From an uncultured Selenomonadaceae bacterium (lineage in GTDB: Bacteria; Bacillota; Negativicutes; Selenomonadales; Selenomonadaceae): 64,000 nt of DNA. The stretch lies in the NCBI GenBank assembly GCA_905234195.1, contig CAJOFR010000001.1, positions 163,057 to 227,056 on the forward strand. Direction: 5' to 3'. The position numbers were made by a program, and so were the translations under genes. The stretch's first letter is position 1. Each line of letters starts with the position of its first letter. The notes under the pieces are model-generated. The model was not told the DNA's origin. It ran no database searches and saw only the letters and a list, made by a program, of their open reading frames with translations. Shown piece after piece: positions 51,719 to 59,239 of this stretch.

Positions 51719-52477
51719 CGTAATCATTTTTCTTTCGCGGAAAGTCACCGGAATTAAATCGAGTTCCTTCGCGAAATTAATCGCCGCGTCAAAATTCGCG
51801 CCGACAGCCTCGGCGCGGTGAGCATCTGAACCAATCGTGATAAAACGCCCGCCAAAATTTTTGTAGCTCCGGTAAATCGGAACGAGTTCTTTCAGCGCGC
51901 GGACTTTGTCGAGGCGGCGCGTGTTCAGCTCCAAAATTTTTTTGCGCTCAACGATAATTTTCAAGACCTTGTCAATTTCCGGCTTGAAAGTTTTGTAATC
52001 AATTTCGGGATCGTCGTAGGGCGCGGCGCGGCAAATGTAGTCGATGTGTCCGAGTACGTCAAAATCTTCGACGGCGGTTTCTTCAGCCATCGCGGCAAAA
52101 TATTTTCGGTAAGCGGTCGCCTTGTCCTTGCCGACGTAAAAATCGGGGAGGTAAATATCAAAATCGTCGACAACATGAATTGAGCCGATAATCATATCGA
52201 AATTGACGCGCCCGATAAAATTTTCGTTCGCCGCGCGCGCAGATTTTCTAAGACCGATTTCCGCGCCGAGAAAAATTTTTTCGCTACGAAAATTTTTGTA
52301 CTCGTCCATATATTTTTCGGGGTCGAAGGTAAAATCAATTTCGCCCGGCAAATCATAATCGAAGTGTTCGGTAAAAACCACGCCGAGATTTAAACTTTCG
52401 GCTTTGGCAATCGCGTCCGCCGCCGTCATTTTTGAATCGGCGGAAAATTTTGTGTGCGTGTGACAATCAAAAATCAT
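51704..52477 (-). CDS. PHP-domain phosphatase (histidinol-phosphatase-like)
   Basis: A 257-residue PHP metallo-hydrolase. Metal ligands: [12 protein letters not shown] at the N terminus, the Glu in [15 protein letters not shown] and GSDAHRAE near the end. The start is ATG at 52477 behind GGAGGGG. It is divergent from hisD with a shared upstream region, which supports a histidinol-phosphate phosphatase (HisK) role, but other PHP phosphoesterases cannot be excluded. Confidence 0.85.
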   Translation of the reverse strand: MIFDCHTHTKFSADSKMTAADAIAKAESLNLGVVFTEHFDYDLPGEIDFTFDPEKYMDEYKNFRSEKIFLGAEIGLRKSARAANENFIGRVNFDMIIGSIHVVDDFDIYLPDFYVGKDKATAYRKYFAAMAEETAVEDFDVLGHIDYICRAAPYDDPEIDYKTFKPEIDKVLKIIVERKKILELNTRRLDKVRALKELVPIYRSYKNFGGRFITIGSDAHRAEAVGANFDAAINFAKELDLIPVTFRERKMITSQNF

Positions 52478-52528
52478 CTTATCCCCTCCACAAATTCTCA
52501 TCTCGTTCAAAGTTTAATTACAGTGGCG

Positions 52529-52558
52529 TTGATTGTCAACGGGAAAAAATGTTATAAT
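52529..52558 (+). promoter_or_regulatory. Promoter of hisD
   Basis: TTGATT (52529-52534), 18-base spacer, TATAAT (52553-52558), 27 bases before the ATG at 52586. Confidence 0.78.
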
Positions 52559-52585
52559 CGGAAAAAAATTTGGGGAGATATTTTA

Positions 52586-53926
52586 ATGAGGATTTTAAAA
52601 AGTTCGGAAGTCGGGCGCGGCGAAATCGAAAGGGCTTTGGCGAAAAAACCTTTCGACGAAATTCAGTTGCCGCAAAAAATTCGTGACTTCAACAAAAAAA
52701 TTTTCGGCGCGGACTTGACGGCGTCGGAGATTGTCCGGAAAATTGTCAGCGACGTCAGAAAATTTGGTGACGCGGCGATTATTGACTACACGAAAAAATT
52801 TGACGGCGTGGAAATTCGCGCGGAAGATTTTTTGGTCAGCGAAGAGGAATTTTCTGCTGCCGAAACTCAAGCCGATTCAAAAGTTGTTGATTCGCTGAAG
52901 AGAGCCGCCGAAAATATCCGCAGTTATCACGCCGAACAGCTGCCGAAGTCGTGGATAACTTTTCGCGGAGAAAATTCCGTGCTCGGTCAATCGATTATCC
53001 CGCTTGAGCGCGTCGGGGTTTATGTGCCTGGCGGGACGGCGGCGTATCCTTCCAGCGTCTTGATGAATGTTATTCCCGCGAAGGTGGCGGGCGTCGGCGA
53101 AATTATTATGTGCGTTCCCGCGAAGGGCGGCAAAATTAATCCGTACGTTTTGGTTGCGGCGAAACTTGCCGGCGCGGATAAAATTTTCAAAATCGGCGGC
53201 GCGCAGGCTGTCGCGGCAATGGCTTTCGGCACGGAAACAATTCCCCGCGTAAATAAAATCACCGGGCCCGGAAATATTTTCGTCACGCTTGCCAAAAAAG
53301 AAGTCTTCGGGCATTGTGATATTGATATGCTTGCAGGGCCGAGCGAAATTTTTATTGTGGCTGACGAATTTGCCAACCCGATTTTCGCCGCCGCCGATAT
53401 GTTGAGCCAAGCCGAACATGACCCGCTTGCCTGTAGTATCGTCGTGACGACAGACGAAGAGCTTGCCGAAAAAATTTCCGCCGAAGTTCAGACGCAACTC
53501 GAAAAACTTCCGCGCAGGGAAATTGCCGCCGCGTCGATTGAAAATAACGGCTTGATTATTGTTGCGGAAAATTTGAACGAGGCGATTAACTTCGCGAATA
53601 TTTCTGCGCCGGAGCACCTCGAACTTTTGGTGAGCGCGCCGCTGAATCTCCTGCCGAAAATAAAAAATGCCGGCGCGGTATTTTTGGGCGCGTATTCCCC
53701 CGAACCGCTCGGCGATTATTTTGCCGGTCCCAATCACGTCTTGCCGACGGGGGGCACGGCGAAATTTTATTCTGTTCTCAATGTCGAAACTTTTCTGAAG
53801 CGCACGAGTCTTATTTCTTACACGCGCGATGACCTTTTGAAATCCGCCGCCGATATAGTCAGGCTTGCGGAGGCGGAAGGGCTTGACGCGCACGCGACCG
53901 CTATAGTGATAAGGGATAAGGGGTAA
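52586..53926 (+). CDS. hisD: Histidinol dehydrogenase
   Basis: Catalyses the last two oxidations of histidine synthesis with NAD. Family motifs: [15 protein letters not shown], the [12 protein letters not shown] signature, [13 protein letters not shown] and the catalytic region [10 protein letters not shown]. The start is ATG at 52586 ([10 protein letters not shown]) behind GGGGAGAT; a longer upstream frame overlaps the promoter. About 446 residues. Its last six or seven codons (IVIRDKG then stop) are encoded by a heptad-repeat element, so the original C terminus was probably replaced. Confidence 0.96.
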   Translation: MRILKSSEVGRGEIERALAKKPFDEIQLPQKIRDFNKKIFGADLTASEIVRKIVSDVRKFGDAAIIDYTKKFDGVEIRAEDFLVSEEEFSAAETQADSKVVDSLKRAAENIRSYHAEQLPKSWITFRGENSVLGQSIIPLERVGVYVPGGTAAYPSSVLMNVIPAKVAGVGEIIMCVPAKGGKINPYVLVAAKLAGADKIFKIGGAQAVAAMAFGTETIPRVNKITGPGNIFVTLAKKEVFGHCDIDMLAGPSEIFIVADEFANPIFAAADMLSQAEHDPLACSIVVTTDEELAEKISAEVQTQLEKLPRREIAAASIENNGLIIVAENLNEAINFANISAPEHLELLVSAPLNLLPKIKNAGAVFLGAYSPEPLGDYFAGPNHVLPTGGTAKFYSVLNVETFLKRTSLISYTRDDLLKSAADIVRLAEAEGLDAHATAIVIRDKG

Positions 53927-53964
53927 GATTTTCTTTTCTCTTAAAACTTTCCCGTTTCCCCTTA
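53906..53964 (+). repeat. Heptad-repeat element spanning the convergent 3' ends of hisD and the aldo/keto reductase gene
   Basis: Heptads GTGATAA, GGGATAA, GGGGTAA (53906-53926), the last containing the hisD stop. The opposite arm on the minus strand holds GGGGAAA and CGGGAAA directly after the stop of the reductase gene (53962-53964). It may serve as a shared terminator, although the stem is weak. Confidence 0.78.
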
Positions 53965-55080
53965 ATTAAAAGTATTGTGGACGCGGACAAGCTCCTTGCG
54001 AATCTGAATGTGTTGCGGGCAAACTCTTTCGCACGCGCCGCATTTTATGCAAGCCCCTGCAGGATTTTTCCCGTGCCCGCCGACGAGCCAACTTTCCTCG
54101 TGTTTCGCCGCCTTCAGATCTCCGTAAAGCGTGAAAATATTCATCGCCGTGAACGAGCCGGAAATTCCGATGTTTTGCGGACAAACTTTCGCGCAGTAGT
54201 TGCAAGTGGTGCAGGGGATAATCGGAATGCTCGCCAAAACTTCCCGCGCCTCGTCAACTGTCTTGCGCTCGGCATCGTCAAGCGGGCGGAAATTTTCCAT
54301 GTAGGAAGTATTATTTTCCATTTGCTCAAGGTTGCTCATGCCCGAAAGGACAGTTATCACGCCGTCGAGGCTCGCGGCAAAACGAATAGCCCACGACGCA
54401 AGCGACGCATCGGGATTTGCCTTCTTGAAAACTTCGGCAACTTGTTCCGGCGGATTGGCGAGCAACCCACCTTTGACGGGCTCCATTATCACGACGGGCT
54501 TGCCGTGCTTGCGGGCGACTTCGTAGACGCCGCGCGACTGAATGGCAGGATTTTCCCAATCGGCGTAATTAATTTGCAGCTGGACGAATTCAGCTTCGGG
54601 GTGTTTGTTCAAAATCTCGTCAAGCTCTTCCGGCGTGGAGTGGAAAGAAAATCCGACGTGCTTAATTTTTCCGAGCCGCTTTTGTTCCGCGACGAAATTC
54701 CACATGTCGAAGTCCTCAAAAAATTTCGTGCGGTGCAAACCGAGATTGTGCAACAGATAAAAATCGAAATAGCCCGCGCCCGTTTGTTTCAAGGAAGTTT
54801 CAAACTGCGCGATAGCATCTTCACGGGTTTTGCAATTAATCCACGCGGCGTTCTTCGTGGCAAGCTGAAATTTTTCGCGCGGGTAGCGTTCGACGAGTGC
54901 TTGACGAATCGCATCTTCACTGCCGGGATAAGCCCACGCCGTGTCAAAATAAGTGAAGCCCTTTGCCAAAAACATGTCGACCATTTTCTTGACGTGCTCA
55001 ATGTCAATTTTTTCGTCGACTTTCGGCAGACGCATGAGACCAAAGCCCAGCTTTTTTATATTTTCTCCCAAATACGACAC
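53962..55080 (-). CDS. Aldo/keto reductase with C-terminal ferredoxin domain
   Basis: A 372-residue NAD(P)H-dependent oxidoreductase. The aldo/keto reductase barrel shows the catalytic Tyr in FDTAWAYPGSEDAIRQAL, Lys in LATKNA and His in FYLLHNLGLHR. The C-terminal 90 residues carry CTTCNYCAKVCP and CIKCGACERVCP, two Cys clusters for 4Fe-4S centres. This architecture is common in anaerobes; the substrate is unknown. ATG start behind GGAGGG. A promoter is at 55121-55149. Confidence 0.92.
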   Translation of the reverse strand: MSYLGENIKKLGFGLMRLPKVDEKIDIEHVKKMVDMFLAKGFTYFDTAWAYPGSEDAIRQALVERYPREKFQLATKNAAWINCKTREDAIAQFETSLKQTGAGYFDFYLLHNLGLHRTKFFEDFDMWNFVAEQKRLGKIKHVGFSFHSTPEELDEILNKHPEAEFVQLQINYADWENPAIQSRGVYEVARKHGKPVVIMEPVKGGLLANPPEQVAEVFKKANPDASLASWAIRFAASLDGVITVLSGMSNLEQMENNTSYMENFRPLDDAERKTVDEAREVLASIPIIPCTTCNYCAKVCPQNIGISGSFTAMNIFTLYGDLKAAKHEESWLVGGHGKNPAGACIKCGACERVCPQHIQIRKELVRVHNTFN

Positions 55081-55120
55081 ACCTAAACCCTCCTAAAAGT
55101 TTATGGCTTAATTATAATCG

Positions 55121-55149
55121 TTGGGGAATATTTTTTCAAACTTGTTACT
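55121..55149 (-). promoter_or_regulatory. Promoter of the aldo/keto reductase gene
   Basis: TTGAAA (55149-55144), 17-base spacer, TATAAT (55126-55121) on the minus strand. Confidence 0.75.
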
Positions 55150-55175
55150 AAAATTTTTACCGGAGGTCGATTGAC

Positions 55176-55979
55176 TTGATTAAAATTATTTTTTCGGACA
55201 TGGACGGGACTTTGCTGACGAGCGAAAACAAATTGCCCGAAGGTTTCGACGAGACGATGGCTGAACTCAAAAAGCGCGGCGTGATTTTTGCTCCGGCAAG
55301 CGGGCGGCAATATTTTTCCCTGCTGAAGAGTTTTGAAAAGTACGTCGACGAATTTTTGTTTCTTGCGGAAAACGGCACGATTGTCATGCATAGGGAGATA
55401 GAAATTTTTTCCTGCCCGCTGGATCCCGCCGCCGTCGAAAAAGTTTTGGAAGACACAGAGCCGCTTGAAAATATTCTTCGCGTGTGGTGCGGCAAAAAAG
55501 ATGCGTATATGCGCCGCGAACACAACACGCCCGAATTTCAGGCGGAGTTGGGAAAATATTACACGCATAACGAAGTTGTTGACAGCTGGCAGGAAATTGA
55601 CGACACGCCGATTAAAGTTTCCTTCTATGACGCGACGGGGCACGCTAAGGAAAATATTTATGACAAGCTCGGACAATTTTACGACTCGTTGCAGGTTGTT
55701 TTGAGTTCGGATTTTTGGGTTGATATTATGTCGCCCGGAATTAACAAGGGTGAGGCGGTGAAAAATGTTCAGCGGATTTTGAACATTAAGCCCGAAGAGT
55801 GCGCGGCGTTCGGTGATTACATGAACGATTACGAAATGATTCAGGCGGTCGGCTACGGTTTTGCAATGGCGAACGCTCATCCCGACTTGAAAAAAGTTGC
55901 GAAGTTCGAGACTTTGAGCAATGACGAGCGCGGCGTTCTTGTCGGGATAAAAAAATTGATTGACGAGGGTTTAATTTGA
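55176..55979 (+). CDS. Cof-type HAD-IIB phosphatase
   Basis: Cytoplasmic sugar-phosphate/FMN-type phosphatase of the Cof family, 267 residues. Motif I is IIFSDMDGTLLTSE, motif II PASGRQ, motif III the Lys in SPGINKGEAV and motif IV AFGDYMNDYEMI, followed by FAMANAHPDLKKVA. The TTG start is behind GGAGGT. It overlaps ispD by one base (TGATG), so translation is coupled, though no functional link to isoprenoids is evident. Confidence 0.92.
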   Translation: MIKIIFSDMDGTLLTSENKLPEGFDETMAELKKRGVIFAPASGRQYFSLLKSFEKYVDEFLFLAENGTIVMHREIEIFSCPLDPAAVEKVLEDTEPLENILRVWCGKKDAYMRREHNTPEFQAELGKYYTHNEVVDSWQEIDDTPIKVSFYDATGHAKENIYDKLGQFYDSLQVVLSSDFWVDIMSPGINKGEAVKNVQRILNIKPEECAAFGDYMNDYEMIQAVGYGFAMANAHPDLKKVAKFETLSNDERGVLVGIKKLIDEGLI

Positions 55980-56656
55980 TGGTGACGGTAATTTTTCCGG
56001 CGGCGGGCGCGAGCAGGCGAATGGGTTGCGGAAAAAATAAAATCTTCCTGGAAATTGCGGGGGAGCCGGTTTTAATTCGGACGCTGAAAATTTTTTCGCA
56101 GGTCGAGCGCGTAAAAAAATTAATTGTCGTCGTTGGCGCGGACGAAGTGGAAATTGTCGAGGAACTTTTAAAATCGACACCGAACTTGAAATCGTGGCAG
56201 GTGACAATCGGCGGCAGTGAACGACAATATTCCATAGCGAACGGCTTAAAATTTGTGCCCGCGACTTCCGAAATAATTCTGGTGCACGACGCGGCGCGCC
56301 CACTCGTCAGCGTGCAGACAATCGACGCGGTTATCGACGCGGCGGAAAAATTCGGCGGGGCTATCGCGGCTGTTCCCGAAAAAAATACGATTAAGGTTAT
56401 CGACGCGGAAGGATTCGTCAAAAATACGCCGCCGCGCTCCAATCTCGTCGAAGTTCAGACGCCGCAGGGTTTTCGCAGGGAAATTTTGTTTCGCGCTTAT
56501 TCGCAGGCGGAGACCGATAATTTTTTGGGCACGGACGACGCGAGCCTTGTTGAGAGAATCGGCGCGCAGATTAAAGTTATTCGGAGCGACTACCGCAACA
56601 TAAAAATCACGACGCCCGAAGATATTGACATTGCCGAAAGTTTTTTGAGGAGTTGA
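55979..56656 (+). CDS. ispD: 2-C-methyl-D-erythritol 4-phosphate cytidylyltransferase
   Basis: Third step of the MEP isoprenoid pathway: CTP + MEP to CDP-ME. The N-terminal nucleotide-binding motif FPAAGASRRMG...NKIFLEIAG and LVHDAARPLVS, plus LVEVQTPQGFRREI, are diagnostic. ATG at 55979 overlaps the preceding stop; GAGGG lies upstream. About 225 residues. ispF follows after 6 bases. Confidence 0.96.
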   Translation: MVTVIFPAAGASRRMGCGKNKIFLEIAGEPVLIRTLKIFSQVERVKKLIVVVGADEVEIVEELLKSTPNLKSWQVTIGGSERQYSIANGLKFVPATSEIILVHDAARPLVSVQTIDAVIDAAEKFGGAIAAVPEKNTIKVIDAEGFVKNTPPRSNLVEVQTPQGFRREILFRAYSQAETDNFLGTDDASLVERIGAQIKVIRSDYRNIKITTPEDIDIAESFLRS

Positions 56657-56662
56657 ATTTTT

Positions 56663-57136
56663 ATGACGCGCTTTGGTATCGGCTACGACGTGCACCGCCT
56701 TGTTCCGAACAGGAAATTAATTTTGGGCGGCGTCGAAATTAATCACGCGCTGGGGCTTGACGGACATTCGGACGCAGATGTTTTGATTCACGCGATTATT
56801 GACGCGCTTTTGGGGGCGGCGGCTCTCGGCGACATTGGTCAACATTTTCCGGACACCGACGAAAAATTTAAAGACGCCGACAGCGGCAGACTCCTTGCCG
56901 AAGTTCACGAGCTCTTGAAGGCGAAAGGTTATTCGATTGGAAATATTGATTCGGTTGTCGTCGCGCAGAAACCGAAACTCGCGCCGCACATTTTGAAAAT
57001 CCGGACGCGCCTTGCTGAAATTTTGCAGATTGATTTGGATTTTATCAGCGTCAAGGCGAAAACCGAAGAGGGGCTTGGATTCACGGGCAACGAGCAGGGA
57101 ATTTCCGCTTACGCCATTGTAGGGATTAGTGGATAG
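56663..57136 (+). CDS. ispF: 2-C-methyl-D-erythritol 2,4-cyclodiphosphate synthase
   Basis: Fifth step of the MEP pathway. Zinc and substrate motifs: [36 protein letters not shown], and the C-terminal [21 protein letters not shown]. The last five residues and stop (VGISG, then TAG) are encoded by the start of a heptad-repeat element. 157 residues is the usual length, so the enzyme is probably unaffected. Sits immediately after ispD. Confidence 0.96.
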   Translation: MTRFGIGYDVHRLVPNRKLILGGVEINHALGLDGHSDADVLIHAIIDALLGAAALGDIGQHFPDTDEKFKDADSGRLLAEVHELLKAKGYSIGNIDSVVVAQKPKLAPHILKIRTRLAEILQIDLDFISVKAKTEEGLGFTGNEQGISAYAIVGISG

Positions 57137-57204
57137 TTTTTAGGGGCAAGTGGTAAGCGGCAAGCGAAAAGACACCAAAACTTATCCCTTTCCACTTGTC
57201 CCCA
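57122..57204 (+). repeat. Heptad-repeat hairpin overlapping the ispF 3' end
   Basis: Seven uninterrupted heptads, GGGATTA, GTGGATA, GTTTTTA, GGGGCAA, GTGGTAA, GCGGCAA, GCGAAAA (57122-57170), then a loop and a right arm that on the minus strand reads GGGGACAA, GTGGAAA, GGGATAA, G. The ispF stop lies in the second heptad. This is the clearest example of the 7-base periodicity. Confidence 0.87.
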
Positions 57205-57227
57205 GACGCTGGAACGGGGGGTTTTAG

Positions 57228-58058
57228 ATGAAATTTTTTGCGCGTATAAGGAAAGATATACGCGTCATTTTTGAGCGCGACCCCGCCGCGAAGAGCACGC
57301 TCGAAGTGATTCTTTGCTATTCGGGGTTGCACGCGATTTGGTTGCACAGAATTTCCCACGCGCTTTTTGAACGCGGCTGGATTGTTTCTGCGCGCCTCGT
57401 GTCGAATTTTTGCAGGTTTTTGACGGGGATTGAGATTCACCCCGGCGCGAAAATCGGCGACGGACTTTTTATAGATCACGGCACGGGAATTGTTATAGGC
57501 GAGACTGCGGAGCTTGGCAAGAACGTCACACTTTATCAGGGCGTCACGCTGGGCGGCACCGGCAAGGAAAAGGGCAAGCGTCATCCGACAATCGGCAACA
57601 ACGTCGTCATAGCGACCGGCGCAAAAGTTCTCGGCTCTTTTAAAGTCGGTGACCATGCGAAAATCGGCGCGGGCAGTGTCGTTTTAAAGGAAGTCCCTCC
57701 ACACGCGACGGTTGTCGGGATTCCCGGGCGCGTCGTGGTTTTGCACGGCAAGCGCATTCATAACGAGGAGGAATATAAAAAAGTTTGGCTGGAACACTGC
57801 GCGAAACGTGGCATGAATGTCAACGACCCGGCAGTACACGCGGAAATTTGCGACGAGATTGACGTCGACCTTGACCACGATATTTTGCCCGACCCCGAAC
57901 GCGAAATGATTGAGGTTGCTCTTCGACAAATTCAGCGGCTGGAAGAAAAAGTCAATCGTCTTGAGGCGGAGCTTGCGGCGGCGCGTGAAGAAATTTCCGA
58001 CGGCGCGTTAAGGACTTCCGAACTTGAAGTTGTTTTAGGCGAAGAAAAAAACGAGTGA
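57228..58058 (+). CDS. cysE: Serine O-acetyltransferase with C-terminal coiled coil
   Basis: Makes O-acetylserine for cysteine synthesis. A short helical N-terminal domain ([30 protein letters not shown]) is followed by left-handed hexapeptide repeats ([62 protein letters not shown]). Beyond the usual ending there are about 80 more residues, terminating in a Glu/Leu-rich coiled coil ([20 protein letters not shown]). ATG behind GGGGGG. A three-hairpin repeat starts right after the stop. Confidence 0.95.
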   Translation: MKFFARIRKDIRVIFERDPAAKSTLEVILCYSGLHAIWLHRISHALFERGWIVSARLVSNFCRFLTGIEIHPGAKIGDGLFIDHGTGIVIGETAELGKNVTLYQGVTLGGTGKEKGKRHPTIGNNVVIATGAKVLGSFKVGDHAKIGAGSVVLKEVPPHATVVGIPGRVVVLHGKRIHNEEEYKKVWLEHCAKRGMNVNDPAVHAEICDEIDVDLDHDILPDPEREMIEVALRQIQRLEEKVNRLEAELAAAREEISDGALRTSELEVVLGEEKNE

Positions 58059-58060
58059 GG

Positions 58061-58161
58061 GGCCGCACAAGGACGTGCGGCCGCCCGCATTTGGTCGCGT
58101 GACGCGACCTCTGCGGGCAGTTTTCTTTTGCTTCTTTTCTTTTGCGCCAAAAGAAAAGAAG
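58061..58161 (+). repeat. Three-hairpin dispersed repeat, copy 4
   Basis: GGCCGCAC/GTGCGGCC (58061-58082); GCCCGC/GCGGGC (58083-58088, 58113-58118) around GGTCGC/GCGACC (58093-58098, 58104-58109); CTTCTTTTCTTTT/AAAAGAAAAGAAG (58131-58161). It begins 3 bases after the cysE stop and ends 45 bases before the EamA gene. Confidence 0.87.
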
Positions 58162-58206
58162 ATGCTAAATTTGAAATAAAAAAATTTATAAGAAGGAGAA
58201 TTATTC

Positions 58207-59082
58207 ATGCAAGCAAAAGGCGCATTAATGTTGTTGGGCGCGTCTTTTTTTTGGGGAACAACTTTCGTCGCGCAAATGAGCGGCATGGACGGGCTGGGAC
58301 CATTTTCCTACGCGGCGGCAAGATATTTTTTGGGCTTCCTGTCACTCGTCGTGGTTTTATTTTTCACGCGAAGACAACGCCGCGAAGAAAGATTAAGCGG
58401 AAAATATTCGCGGGGATTCTTAGTCGGTTTGTTCTGCGGGATATTTTTATTCGTGGCAAGCTCCATGCAACAAATCTCTTTGCTCTTCACGACGGCGGGT
58501 AAAGCGGCATTCATAACGTGCTTGTACATTGTCTTCGTACCACTTGCGGCAAAAATTCTCGGCAAAAAAATCCTGCGCGAAAATTGGATAGGCGCGGCTC
58601 TCGCAATAATCGGGCTGTACTTTTTGGCGATAGACGAGGAACTTTCAATCAATCGCGGCGATACAATTTTATTCTTCAGCGCGTTTTTGTGGACGGCGCA
58701 CATTTTGCTTGTCGATAGGTTCGCGCCGAAAGTCGACGTGCTGGAACTTTCTACGGCGCAAATTTTCACGACAATGGTTTTGAGTTTCGCGGCAATGACG
58801 ATTTTTGAAATCCCGACACTCGGCGCAATAACAAACGCGGCAGTTCCGATAATTTACGGCGGAATTATGAGCGCGGGCGTGGCATTCACCTTGCAAATTT
58901 ACGGACAGAAGTACGCGGAACCGGCGGCGGCGGCAATTTTGATGAGCTTTGAATCGATATTCGGCGCGCTGTCCGGCTGGCTGATTCTCGGCGAAGAAAT
59001 GAGCGGCAGGGAAATTTTCGGCTGCCTGCTTATGCTCACGGGAGTGCTCGTCACGCAACGCAAAACTATTCTCGGAAGGTAA
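58207..59082 (+). CDS. EamA/DMT-family transporter
   Basis: A 291-residue inner-membrane protein with ten hydrophobic helices in two EamA repeats (first starting GALMLLGASFFWGTTFV, second FFSAFLWTAHILLVDRF). Members export metabolites such as amino acids; with cysE upstream, a cysteine-pathway metabolite is conceivable but unproven. ATG at 58207 behind AAGGAG. The final segment FESIFGALSGWLILGEEM is typical of the family. Confidence 0.92.
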   Translation: MQAKGALMLLGASFFWGTTFVAQMSGMDGLGPFSYAAARYFLGFLSLVVVLFFTRRQRREERLSGKYSRGFLVGLFCGIFLFVASSMQQISLLFTTAGKAAFITCLYIVFVPLAAKILGKKILRENWIGAALAIIGLYFLAIDEELSINRGDTILFFSAFLWTAHILLVDRFAPKVDVLELSTAQIFTTMVLSFAAMTIFEIPTLGAITNAAVPIIYGGIMSAGVAFTLQIYGQKYAEPAAAAILMSFESIFGALSGWLILGEEMSGREIFGCLLMLTGVLVTQRKTILGR

Positions 59083-59103
59083 ATTTTTCTTTCATGTAAA
59101 TTA

Positions 59104-59132
59104 TAGACAAAGTTTTATCCGTGTTGTATAAT
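59104..59132 (+). promoter_or_regulatory. Promoter of the PTS gene, with a leader containing small hairpins
   Basis: TAGACA (59104-59109), 17-base spacer, TATAAT (59127-59132), about 108 bases before the ATG. The leader contains GGGG/CCCC (about 59143-59173) and GGAG/CTCC (about 59186-59205) inverted repeats that could form an antiterminator or terminator pair as in GlcT/LicT-controlled PTS genes. No RAT consensus was recognised. Confidence 0.7.
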
Positions 59133-59239
59133 CCTTTTGAAATTATGGGGGATTGTAGTTTTTTTTGAACCCCAAAATTTTTGCAGGAGTTTTCGTCTTA
59201 GCTCCAACCAAATAAATTTTAGAAAGGAAGGGAAATTTC

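Noticed and set aside
52877..53893. A 338-codon open frame on the minus strand
   Set aside because: Shadow of hisD with no recognisable motif.
53977..55086. A 369-codon open frame on the plus strand
   Set aside because: Shadow of the aldo/keto reductase gene, whose catalytic and Fe-S motifs are unambiguous.
59140..59210. GlcT-type antiterminator (RAT) in the ptsG leader
   Set aside because: Two small inverted repeats are present, but no overlapping RAT/terminator with a T run could be recognised, so only a remark was kept.
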